64,000 bases of DNA from Daedaleopsis sinensis (lineage: Eukaryota; Basidiomycota; Agaricomycetes; Polyporales; Polyporaceae). The stretch spans positions 3,224,001-3,288,000 of the forward strand of contig CM066303.1 in the NCBI GenBank assembly GCA_033807695.1. The letters run 5' to 3'. Below the pieces are notes generated by a model, which saw only the letters and a program-made list of their open reading frames with translations, made no database searches and had not been told where the DNA came from. This document shows, piece by piece, positions 22,730 to 32,475 of the stretch; position 1 is the stretch's first letter, and the number at the start of each line of letters is the position of its first letter. Both the position numbers and the translations under genes were made by a program.

Positions 22730-24006
22730 ATGGAAATGCCATCCCCTCCTCAGAAGGTTCAGGTTAGAGTCGTCTCCTGGCTGCAGGTACGCCTCGCCCT
22801 CACTCTATGCATCCCACGCACCCTCATCCCGCCGCAGAAGGGCGACCTACCCCTCTATCGCGTTGTCGAGTTACAAGAAAACGAAGCGATATGCCTCGCC
22901 GACATCCCGTGGCTCGTCAACAGTACCAACGAGCTCAACCTCGTGGACGTTTTTCGATATCAGTACGGCGACTGGGCTACCTACTCCCTTCAAAACTACA
23001 TGATCTCCGCCGTCGATGGCGGGGTCACCGTGCTCATCCGAGAACTCGACGTCGACGACGGCGATTGCCTCTTGTTCGGGTACGAGTTCGATTACGGCTA
23101 CCGACAGAGGGGATTCCCGACGGTACCGAAGGAGCTGGCGATGCACGACGAGAGGAAGGAAGTGGGAGCACGGGCGGTGCAGTGCTACTTGTGGACGGAG
23201 GTGCGTTCTCACTCACCCTTTGGCCTGTAGCTCGCGCTCAGAATAGCGAAGAACGGGACCCTGCCTACAGTCCACCTCATCAATTTCGGCGACATGAACG
23301 ACGTAGTGTTGGCAGACAATCCTGGCTTCCTTGCGAGACTGAATGGATGGACGACGAACCTGGACAAGTGGTTCCCCGATGAGCACGACTGGGCGCGAGT
23401 TTCCGCTTTCGGCGGGATCGTTGTCGAGCCCGACGTCGACATCATCTTCCTCAAAGATCCCCTCGTCTCCATCACCATAGGCCTGGGACGCCATCTCGTG
23501 GCCCTTGAGAGGAACCGACAAGTTACCAAATATGGAGATGCTCCCAGGGAGTTCGACGTCGACGCCACAGTACGTACAGGAAAACGTTCGTGGCCTACGC
23601 TAACACGGCGCTGCCGCAGATAACAGCCAACCTCGTCGGAGCCATCAGCCCCGAGTACAACGTGCACACCACTGTCGACCGGGACACGCTCTTCGCGGAC
23701 GTTCACGCCGCCCAAGATGACGACGTTATACCACTGCTCGTTGATGAAACCCCCGTCCAAATTGACACCGTCGGTCCTACAGCACACCGATCAGTATTTA
23801 CAGTACCTACAATGTATGCTCCAGGGCAGTTCGACCACGAGGAAGAGGGCAGGGATGGTGGGCAGCAAGATGGGAACCTCCGTTTGCACGCGCAAACGAG
23901 GAAACGGCCCCGGGAGGGGGACGAGGATGACGATCCGCTTTCTGGGATGCCCCGGCGCCGTATGTCAGAGGGTCCGTGCGTGACGCTCGGGCAACGTCTG
24001 GGCTGA
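22730..24006 (+). CDS. Family C: multi-exon protein of unknown function
   Basis: Reads as four exons from ATG 22730. Intron 1 (about 22787-22836, GTACGCC to CCGCAG) joins VVSWLQ to KGDLPLYRVVELQE. Intron 2 (GTGCGTTC to GCCTGTAG) joins CYLWTE to LALRIAKNGTLPTVHLINF. Intron 3 (GTACGTAC to GCCGCAG) joins EFDVDAT to ITANLVGAIS. All keep the frame, which argues that the gene is real. Notable segments: EAICLADIPWLVN, GVTVLIRELDVDDGDCLLF and RVSAFGGIVVEPDVDIIFL. The C-terminal tail is charged and low-complexity (KRPREGDEDDDPLSG). I recall similar sequences repeated in Agaricomycete genomes but no assigned role. Same strand and close spacing to B and D. Confidence 0.6.
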
Positions 24007-24354
24007 CACCAGCTGGTCGTTAAAATGAAGAACCGCGCGAGTTCCATAGGTTTAACAGGTGCTCGTACCGCCTCCATACGATCGTTTGGAGTCGCCGCTC
24101 AATCAAACGGATCGTATCCACGCGGGAACCTGAACGCCATTCTGCCGCACCAGTCTGATCCGAAAATTTAAGCCCAATCTGAAGATACGGGGGTGTGAGG
24201 GATGGAAGATTGGGGGATAAACCCGGTTTAAGGTGAGTCAGTCGCCCACGCTGTAGGACGACCCAGTTGTCCCCCCTCGCGCTACCGTCCATCGCTCCTC
24301 TCCCGCGAACAGCAACTACCCCCTGCGTATACTCTCCGCTTGACTGTGTACGAG

Positions 24355-25243
24355 ATGCCCAAGGTACGCCTGCGAGTCACCGAGCTGCCGAGCTACAACC
24401 ATCCGGCCACACCGTACTCGCGCCAATCGACTAACACCCCCGCCCTCGGCCTCCCCGCCCGTCTCGGTACGATGGTGTTCGTGCGCCCCATGAGCACGTC
24501 ACCCAAAAGCGAGTACAGCATGGCGTTGCGCGTCCTCGCCCACACCGACGCCGACGCCCGCCGTCCCAAGGCACCCGATACCTGCCTCGGCTGCGGCGAA
24601 CAATGGCCCAAGCTCATGGCGTTTGTCGCGTATCGCACGGACCGAGCGGGGCAATGGGGACACAGGGTGTGTTGCTTGAGTGATATTCACAGCTCGAAGA
24701 CTGACAGACTGCAAGCATATGTCCGAGATTTGCGAGGAGGTTATGTGGCTGCCGCAGCCAGCCGTGCCCGCGGATCTTCACGCCCGCATCCTCGAGCAGA
24801 TCGCGACCGACTCGGGCCAGACAAGTACCACAAGCCCATCCCGCGTGCTCGCTACCTCCAATCATGCCGCGCACGAAGACAAACGCACCTCGGACGCGAT
24901 AGCCCAACGGTTCCACACCGTCAGTAGCGGGAACGACGATTGGACGCTCGCCGTGGAGCTGGCTGGGGGCCCCGCCGCCATACCGTCCCAGGCCGCCATG
25001 CTGCAGCACAGAGACGCGATGCAGATCAGCGACGCCGAGGACGACGAGGCTATGGCCATCGATATCGCGGGGGGGCGCGACCAGATATATCACCAGCGCG
25101 CTGAGCTCGAGCGCATCACCGCCGGTGACCGCGCGGGCCCCGCCGCGGGTGTCGGAAGACCAACGGCCCACAGCGCAAAGAAAGCAGATGGGCACGCAGT
25201 CACGAAAGTATGTACTCGCTCATCTCGCCGGTTGGGTGCCTAA
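24355..25243 (+). CDS. Family D: two-exon protein of unknown function
   Basis: Start chosen at the ATG at 24355 (MPKVRLRVTELPSY). Exon 1 ends GQWGHR; an intron from GTGTGTTG to CTGCAAG (about 24667-24715) joins it to HMSEICEEVMWLPQPAVPAD. Exon 1 has a conserved-looking block LGTMVFVRPMSTSP, RVLAHTDADARRPK, and a CxxC pair in CLGCGEQWPKLMAFVAY that may bind metal. Exon 2 is helical, with ILEQIATD and an acidic stretch (DAEDDEAMAIDIAGG). The end near 25207-25243 may be spliced further. No known domain. It completes a run of four same-strand genes (A to D). Confidence 0.55.
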
Positions 25244-25948
25244 CTGACTCGCGATATGTAGGGCGGCGGGCAGCAGCGGCAGCAGCTTATGTAGTACTGA
25301 TGTACCACTTCACGCTAGAGCCCCAGGACTGTGTTGCACTACGAGCTGGCTATGTACGTGATGTATCACGTACCTTTGCAGACCTAGAGAAAGCGGTAGG
25401 CGGAGCTCTCGGCTACCCGGCAGCCTTCCTTTTACGGATTTCTTGCAGGACATATGCCTCGGCTGTATATAATTAGATTATAGTGCTCTGAAAACATGAG
25501 AATGTACCGCATTTGGGACATCTACCCTCGGGCAGAGACCTAACTGTGTGATTATCAAGATCTAAGGCTTGTAGATTGCAATAGAGCCAAAACTACAACT
25601 GTTGCTTATGTCATAAATGTCACCATACAACAGCATCGGCGTTGTCGTTCATGCATAGCTTTGGACAAGCTTTCAATAGGGAGACACATCATATATGCAC
25701 ACTTGTATGATGCGATAGGGTACAGATAGCACGGACGCGGGACGCGAAACGGTACATGGACGCAAATGGGACACGGACACGGGCATGGATACGGACACAG
25801 AACGGCAGGGGAAAGCCTACTCTAATCTCACCCACGACGGCTCCTTTTGGCTGGGGCAGGAATCGGAGTATCCATGAGTTGTCGCTTCCTGAGATGAATG
25901 ACAAGTCATGAGACAACATTATGTATGAGAGTAAAGGCACCATAGGGC
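25244..25948. other. Stretch without a recognisable gene
   Basis: AT-richer than its neighbours. A run around 25730-25800 repeats GGACACGG/GGGACACGG-like words, a short degenerate tandem repeat. It separates the plus-strand A-D group from the minus-strand family-B gene, so it should contain both 3' ends. Confidence 0.45.
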
Positions 25949-27409
25949 TTACCTGCTCTGGCTTGGCACTGAAGCGTGCACAGGATGCTGTGTAAGTTCC
26001 TGCAGCACCCAGACGACGTCGTCGACAGCCGCAACCCATTGGGATTTTGTCGTCGACGCAACGTCATACCACCATGCGAGAGCAAGCAGGACCATGAGCA
26101 TGCCATTCTTACCAGGCACATTCAAGCTGTCCCACTCGCCCACGCCCTCGCGAGCGGGTCGTCCTTCGGTGTCAAGCGGACGCCAATCGGGCTGCAGGCC
26201 ACACCACCATTCCCACCAAGATTTGGCATATTCGCCCTCCTCAGGCATCTTCGGTGCCTTAGAGAGCACACGACGGACTCGGCGGATCCAATCGCCTACG
26301 GCGGGCGGGCGGCCTTTTGCATTCAAAGCAGTGTTCTGGGCAGAGAATGATTAGCGTACGTATCACGGCGTTGACGCCAGAAAGACGCACCGATGTAACC
26401 CAGCCATACGAATGTTCGAGGCTCGTCCACAACGCAAGCGCGCGGTCGAACTGCTCACCACAGCCCTTCCCATGCATGTGGTCGTAGGCCTCGCGGACCC
26501 ATATAGGCCAGTCTGCCTCATTCACCGTGACCGATGTTGGCGTCGCGGGTGAAAGGGTTGTCGGTGCGGTGGTGTCCGGCAGAAGGGACGTCGTAGGCAC
26601 GCCCGAAGTCGTAGTCGCGCCCGAGGTCGTAGTCGCGCCCGAAGTCGTAGTCGCGCCTGAAGTCGTCGCCGCGGCGCCCGCCGTTGCAGCCGCGCCCGCC
26701 GTTGCAGCCGCGCCCGCCGTTGCAGCCGCGCCCGCCGTTGCAGCCGCGCCCGTCGTTGCAGCCGCACCCGTCGTTGCAGCCACGCCCGGTGTTATAGTGG
26801 CGGCGGCGGGCGTCGTGGTGGTCACGGTGTTCGCGGTCGCAGTGGGCGATATAGTCGCGGCGGCGGGCGTGATGGTGGTCGCGGTCGCGCGCGGAGCCGA
26901 GACCTGGACAGACGCGCCCGCTGGGCTTGACGTCGAGGCCTGAGGGCTGGTGCCTGTGCCGGATGTTGCTGCGAGGGTGGACGATCCGTGTGCATTAGAA
27001 GGCAGCGGTGCCGCGCTCTGGACAGGCAACGGCAAGCCGTTTGAAGCGATGGTGGATGACTCCGGCGCACCCTGACTGTTGGAGGAGCCACCTAACCTCC
27101 CAGAGCGCCGGGGAGGATTCGCGGACGACGGGCCGGATGACGAGGATCCCTGTGCCTTGCGGGAGGTGGTCTTTTTCTGCGGCTTAGGCGGCGCGGGGGT
27201 CTTGTCCAGGCCTAGCGAGGCCAGTAACTCGGCATTTGCTGCGCGAGTGTTCATGACGCTGATCTCGAAGTCGCTACGATCGCGGTGAAGCCACAGGAAG
27301 GCGGTGTGCTCTTCCTCGGACATCTTCTGGAGTTTGCGGCCCATCGCGTCGTTGAGGCCCAAATCTTCGGCTGTCGGCACCTTCGCACCCCGAGGCACGA
27401 CGGGCTGGA

Positions 27410-27440
<31 letters not shown>

Positions 27441-29017
27441 CTCTTCTTCCTCGTCCTCATCCTCGTCCTCGTCGTCGGTACTCGATTCGGAGTCCGAGTC
27501 CGAAGATGAGATACCGGTATCCGACTCATCATCGCTCTGGTCCCGTCGACCACGACGACGTGGGGCCTTTGCCTCTGCCTTTGCCTTGCCTTTTCCCTTG
27601 TCCAGTGCCTTGCCTTTTCTCTTGCCCGGTGCCTTGCCTTGGCTCCTGGGTTGACGGCTAGCGGGCGCGGCGGATGCGGGTGCGGCGGATGCGGGCGCGG
27701 GGGACGTAGCGGGCATGGCGGGGCTTTGCACACGGGGGACGGTGGAGCTAGCACGCGAGGGGGCGGGTTCTGAGGCAGTAGATGTTGATGTCGTGGCCGG
27801 GCCAGGCGGAGGGTCTCCATTGGCGGATAGGTTCGCCTGCCGCTGAGCATACTCTATAATGTAGTAGTTAGCTTCTACGTACTGTCTCATAACGCAGCAT
27901 CAACTCACCTGGGCTGGTCATGAGAAAGCGACAGAAGGAGCTCATAACGTCTCCTGAGAACGTCTGTCCTTCCACACCATGCCACACTCTGCCGCTACTA
28001 GTTCGACCAGCATTGACACTGAATGTTGCGGATCAGCAGGAATCGCACGCGAAGTAGAATGAAATACGGACATTTTAAGGTCGAAGGCCTGTTCGCCGTC
28101 CGGTTTCGGCACACCCGCGAAGAGCGTGAGGTAAAACCCGGTATATTGACGCAGAAGCTCCAACAGGGGTTGCACGACGAGTGCAAAGTTTGCGCGTGCA
28201 CTGAATATAGGTCAGCAACGCGGGGATGCTCGGTGGTTAAAACCAGACTTACATTTCTTGGCCCTCGTCGTCGTCGGGCACTCCTGTCGTAGGCATGAGC
28301 TCCTCTTGGTACTCCGCCATCTCCTTGGCGTGCCTCTGGTCGACGTCGTCTTGAAGCTCTCGTTTAACTTCCTCAGGCTCCTCGGCCAACCACTCACGTG
28401 CAATTGCACCGCGGAAGTTGACTTTTTGGTTGTCTGGAAGGTTTGCGAGGGGCCAGCGTATATCGAATTCGGCGGCGATGTCGTCCGCCCTCATCTCCAT
28501 GTATGCTTGCCAAATGGCTAGCTTCCTGGGCGGGGGTGGAGGATCGACGAGCTGGTGAAGTTTCGCGAGGAGTGGCTTCCAAGGGTTCTGCTTTCGATTG
28601 CCCACGCGGCGGCGGTAGCGAAAGTGGGATTTGAGGCGCTGAGAACATATACACAGTCAGCCACGCAGCAGAAATAGTCAGTAACGAAGCACATACCTCC
28701 TGCGTGAGCGTGATAATCGTCGCTTTCTCCTCCAAGATCTCCGGGGTCTCCTCGGGCAGAGGACCAAATGACGGGTCCGGGTCACGGTCGAGCAGGAGGT
28801 TCCACTGGAACCGCGCCCACCATCGCGCAAAGAACCCCACCCAGAACTTGGCCTCGGCTTTGCGGGAGGTTTCTTTGGCATCGAGGTAGGCTTCAAAGTT
28901 CTCCTCGATGAAGGTCGCGCGGTCCCCGTGAAAGTTGCCTTGGCAGCCGGCTTTGCCGCCCTTGCGTCGCCTCTTTGTCTTCCGACGTTCACGTGCAGCA
29001 GCAGAAGTACGAGCCAT
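25949..29017 (-). CDS. Family B copy 2: long form with acidic and Ala/Thr repeat linker and Trp-rich C-terminus
   Basis: Multi-exon gene from ATG 29017 (MARTSAAARERRK). Exon 1 28697-29017 ends LTQE; exon 2 28253-28638 starts RLKSHFRYRRRVGNRK and holds LAIWQAYMEMRADDIAAEF; exon 3 begins near 28200 with LLELLRQYTGFYLTLFAGVP, the family's GWVGS-GGP position. A long exon (27890-26340) carries a Ser/Pro-rich part, basic KRKGKALDKGKGKAK, an unbroken acidic run of about 14 Glu, then MSEEEHTAFLWLHRDRSDFE, NAELLASLGLDKTPAPPKPQ, and Thr/Ala/Gly repeats in 18-bp units (26590-26790). The C-terminal domain is Trp-rich: NEADWPIWVREAYDHMHGKG and, in the last exon, KSWWEWWCGLQPDWRP. Function unknown. Divergent from the HBD gene 250 bp away. 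Confidence 0.7.
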
Positions 29018-29268
29018 GGCAGTGGTAGGAAACACGCGTGGAGAGGACAAGAGGTCGCGTATCAATAGAGTGTAAAGGTTAGTGGGAGAGCGGGACAGTG
29101 GGACGACGCGTACGGTCACGAATGTCACATCGTGACTTGGAGCACGTGGCTAGAGTAACTCTCGGTTTGTGTTACTGTAGGATAAGATCGATTATCGGAC
29201 TCCCTCCTCCCGTCTCTCTCTCCCCTCCACTAGGTCTCTTCTCAATTCGTCTCTCCTCCCATCGCGCC

Positions 29269-30520
29269 ATGAAGGTCTCCGCTGCACTCATTCAAGACTA
29301 CGACCGCCTCGCTGCGACGCTGGGGGTCACCCCCATCTTCGATCCCTTATCCGGAGAAATCATGCCGATCGGTCAGCCGGAAGGCGGCAAGAAGACCGTC
29401 TACGTCGTATGGGCGGGCCGCGCCCTCGGGCTTTTTCACAACTGGTGAAGTACAAGGTGTTCTTACTACTGACCTATCTACTAACCACCTCTGCGCTTTG
29501 CACAGGGGTCTCACGAGTGCGATGACCACCGGATTCCCAAACTGTGCGTACAAAGGCTATCCCGACCTCGCTAGAGCACGGGTAGGATGGGCCCAGGGCC
29601 CGACTGGCGGTGCGGGGCAGTGGAGGGTCCCCCGAGCTCGGGCTGCTGTGCCCACACCATCTGACGCACCCCCTCGCCCGCGCGGGGACGTTGCAGCTGC
29701 TCATTCTCCTCCGCCCCGCCTAGGCCAGCTCCCTCGCGAAATTCGTGTTCAAGCCCCTTCGCCGAAGCCAGGAGTCCTCTCGGGGCCGCTCGAGGAGCCC
29801 GAGGACTCGGACTCGTTCTACTGGGACGACAACGACGACACGCACGCCTTCGTGGACGCGCCTGACATCCCTCTGTCCCCCACAATTACCAGTGTCTCGA
29901 CCCTCAGCTTATCGGCATCTCCCCCTCTTACATCCGGCACCATCTCCCCTCGCACCATAGCTACCCCCAGCCTCTCGGGGGCTTCGGTTTGGGGCGACGA
30001 GTCCCCGGATCAAGTCTTGATGTCGCGTACCCTTTCGTGCCCCACTCCGCTCGTGTCCAGTCCCCCTCCCATCCGTCGGCGCCACGTGGATGTCCACGAC
30101 AGTGTGAGCACAGCCAAGCCGTCGTCGCCCTCTCCTCGCCCTCGTCCCGGTCCGGTCTCTCCACCACCGACTCATCCACGTTCGAGCCGTGTCACCGCCC
30201 CTCCCCGCCCGTCAGTGAGCACGCAGGGGCAAGATCCAGAGAGCAGGCCGAAAGCGTACTTCGTTGTCGTGCGCGGGGATTACCCGGGCATCTACTTCGA
30301 CCGGTGAGTCAAATACTGCTGCCTGGCCGCATTAATAAGCATGACCGTCACTAATGCGTTATGACCTGCTAGACCCACCGCACTCGCCATGCTCGGGACA
30401 AGTCCCGGGATGAAATTAGTCGCTTTCCGCTCTTTGAGCAAGGCGTCATGGTACTTTGTGCAGCAGTACATGCGCCGCCAGGTTGGCGTTCCGGTGCTCG
30501 ATGAGAGTGAGGCCTGGTGA
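29269..30520 (+). CDS. Protein with two viroplasmin/RNase H1-type hybrid-binding domains, no RNase H
   Basis: Three exons: 29269-29444, 29507-30303, 30373-30520. Introns start GTGAAG and GTGAGT, and end GCACAG and GCTAG. Domain 1 spans exons 1 and 2: KKTVYVVWAGRALGLFHNW, then FPNCAYKGYPDLARARVGW. Domain 2 spans exons 2 and 3: KAYFVVVRGDYPGIYFDR, then GMKLVAFRSLSKASWYFVQQ. Both fit the fold found in caulimovirus viroplasmin and at the N-terminus of RNase H1, which binds RNA-DNA hybrid or double-stranded RNA (known for the family). Between them lies a long Pro/Ser/Arg linker with an acidic patch (EEPEDSDSFYWDDNDD). No RNase H catalytic domain follows. Each domain is interrupted by an intron at the same structural place. 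Divergent from family B copy 2. Confidence 0.75.
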
Positions 30521-30626
30521 GGCATGTATCTTGTACTTCACGTCGCGTGTATTAGCTACCCTTGTCAAAGTCATGTCTTCTGTCGCTCTGCAATAAGCTA
30601 CGTTGTAATCACTGACATCTGGATTG

Positions 30627-31468
30627 CTATTGAGTACTCGTCAAGATATCAAGTTGTACTTCTACAGTAACCATCATGTACTGTATACGAAAAACCGCCG
30701 AACATAACTGACGATAAATCTTACGACGCAGACCTCTCGTACAGTGCTCCATAACCATGACGTCCGAGCACATGGTGTTTTCCATAGCGGCCAGAATCCT
30801 ATCTCCCTCCTCGAGCCACCGTTCTCTGGCTTCGATCCAAGCCTCCAGCCTTGCAGCATCATCACGCGCCTCTGCAATCTCGTTTGCGACCTGCACCGCG
30901 AATTCAAAGCGCGGGCTCTCGATGAACCCCCATGCCCTTAGCGAGCGATTGATATGTGTGAGCGTGACGACTGACAAGTGGTCCCAGGTCTCAGGGAATG
31001 GAATTGGACTCGACATATCCCTACATATTAGCAATGGTTAGTTAGTCAGTAGGGAGAGAGGACGCCCGGGCCGTACATACTTTCTAATAGCTTCCGGCAG
31101 ACTGGGATCCTCCATCATCACTCTGGCACCACCGCACTCTCCACGCGGCACAGAGGGCTGCGCGTCCACAGACTGAGGTCGAACATTCAAACTGGGCGTG
31201 CGCGCGTCCAGTGCAGGTGGATTGGCATCTGATTGCCTGCTGTCAGAAGTATGTCAATTGCAGGGTACCTGAGCGAGATGAAGGCGACGTACGTAGGAGG
31301 GTCGGTGACTTTCAACCCAGTGGCAGCACCTCCGCTGAGCGTGAGTCCTTCTCCAGTGGCAGGCTCAGCCTTCTGAGCCCGGACCTTGGCGCGATGGCGT
31401 AAGTTACGAGCTCTTCGCAGCTCTCTCTTGCGTTGCAGCTCGTCCATAGAGGCGGCCTGAGTTGACAT
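30627..31468 (-). CDS. Small three-exon protein of unknown function
   Basis: Start at ATG 31468 (MSTQAASMDELQRKRELR). Exon 1 is strongly basic and helical (RRARNLRHRAKVRAQKAEP). Exon 2 reads ANPPALDARTPSLNVRPQ and ends LPEAIRK. Exon 3 begins DMSSPIPFPETWDHLSVV and holds THINRSLRAWGFIESPRFEF, then AWIEARERWLEEGDRILAAM. The last exon matches a pattern I recall from small, repeated Agaricomycete proteins (a G-F-I/L-x-S-x-R-F block followed by amphipathic helices). Exon borders are approximate. Tail to tail with the HBD gene, with about 100 bp between. No function can be proposed. Confidence 0.5.
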
Positions 31469-31706
31469 GGCGCGTAGTCCGAGGAGAGCAGTCACCGAGA
31501 GTGATGGGGTGAGACAGTAGAGAGGATTCTGAGGGGAGGCGCTGAGACGTTGTGGTCTCTGTTCTCAAGCGTCTCAGCAAAGAACGGAGACATTCGCGCG
31601 AGCGCTGAGACACTCTCAGCTCCCGCGCAGTGGCTCTTGTCATGATACACCAGTGCATGTATACGAACCAAGCTTCTGTATCATCCATTTTTTTCCGAAT
31701 ACACAC

Positions 31707-31896
31707 ATACGCCGTGCGCATTCGTACATACGTGCAGTCAACCTCAGTACGCCGCGCGCGCTCGTGCCTACGCCACGCGCATTCGTCCGCGCGCATTCCG
31801 CATACGCCGCGCGCATTCGTACATACGCGCAGTCAACCTCAGTACACCGCGCGCGCTCGTGCCTACGCCACGCGCATTCGTCCGCGCGCATTCGTC
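31707..31896. repeat. Tandem duplication, ~95-bp period
   Basis: ATACGCCGTGCGCATTCG at 31707 recurs with few changes at 31802, followed in both by the same word series (GCAGTCAACCTCAGTAC, then CGCGCGCTCGTGCC). Shorter GCGCATTCGTCC repeats extend it to about 31910. It lies just downstream of the stop codon of the oxygenase-like gene. Confidence 0.75.
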
Positions 31897-32468
31897 CGCG
31901 CGCATTCGTTCCTATGCCGCGAGCGTTCGCGCCCGCATCGCCTGCACCTCCTCCCATGTGCTGATCCTATCTACCACCGCGCGATCCCAGTACGGCTGCC
32001 CTTCCCGGAGCTTGCGGCCGGACTGCTCCAACACTTTCTTTGACATATACCCACAATCCTCCCACCTAAACAGCCCTGCAGCCGCGTATTGCGTGAAGGA
32101 GTAGCGGCGCTCGTCCTCACCTAGACGCGTATTGGAATGTGCGACGATGGCGGAAGGGATGATGATGCACACGAGAGGAGGGAACTCGATTATCAGCCCG
32201 AGATCCCAGAGGACTAGATGTCCACTGGTCTTGGGGTCGTACGTGCCAATCGCGGTGATGGCGCACGGCCCGTACGCCAAATTGAGGTGGTCGTAGTGCT
32301 TGCTGGTCCTAGTGCGAGAGCCGACATTGAATGTTGCGCCTGCGAAAACGTTCTTTTTCCAGAGCCGTCGCAGTCTTCGGTTCCGCGCGGCCAGGTTGTT
32401 CAGAACCGAGTCATAGTACTTGTAGATCTTAGGTTGGAACATCTGAAGTCCAGCTGCTCAAAGCCAAT

Positions 32469-32475
32469 CAAGTGA
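32469..32475. repeat. Target-site duplication of foldback copy 1 (left)
   Basis: CAAGTGA directly before the element; exact match at 35889-35895. Confidence 0.9.
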
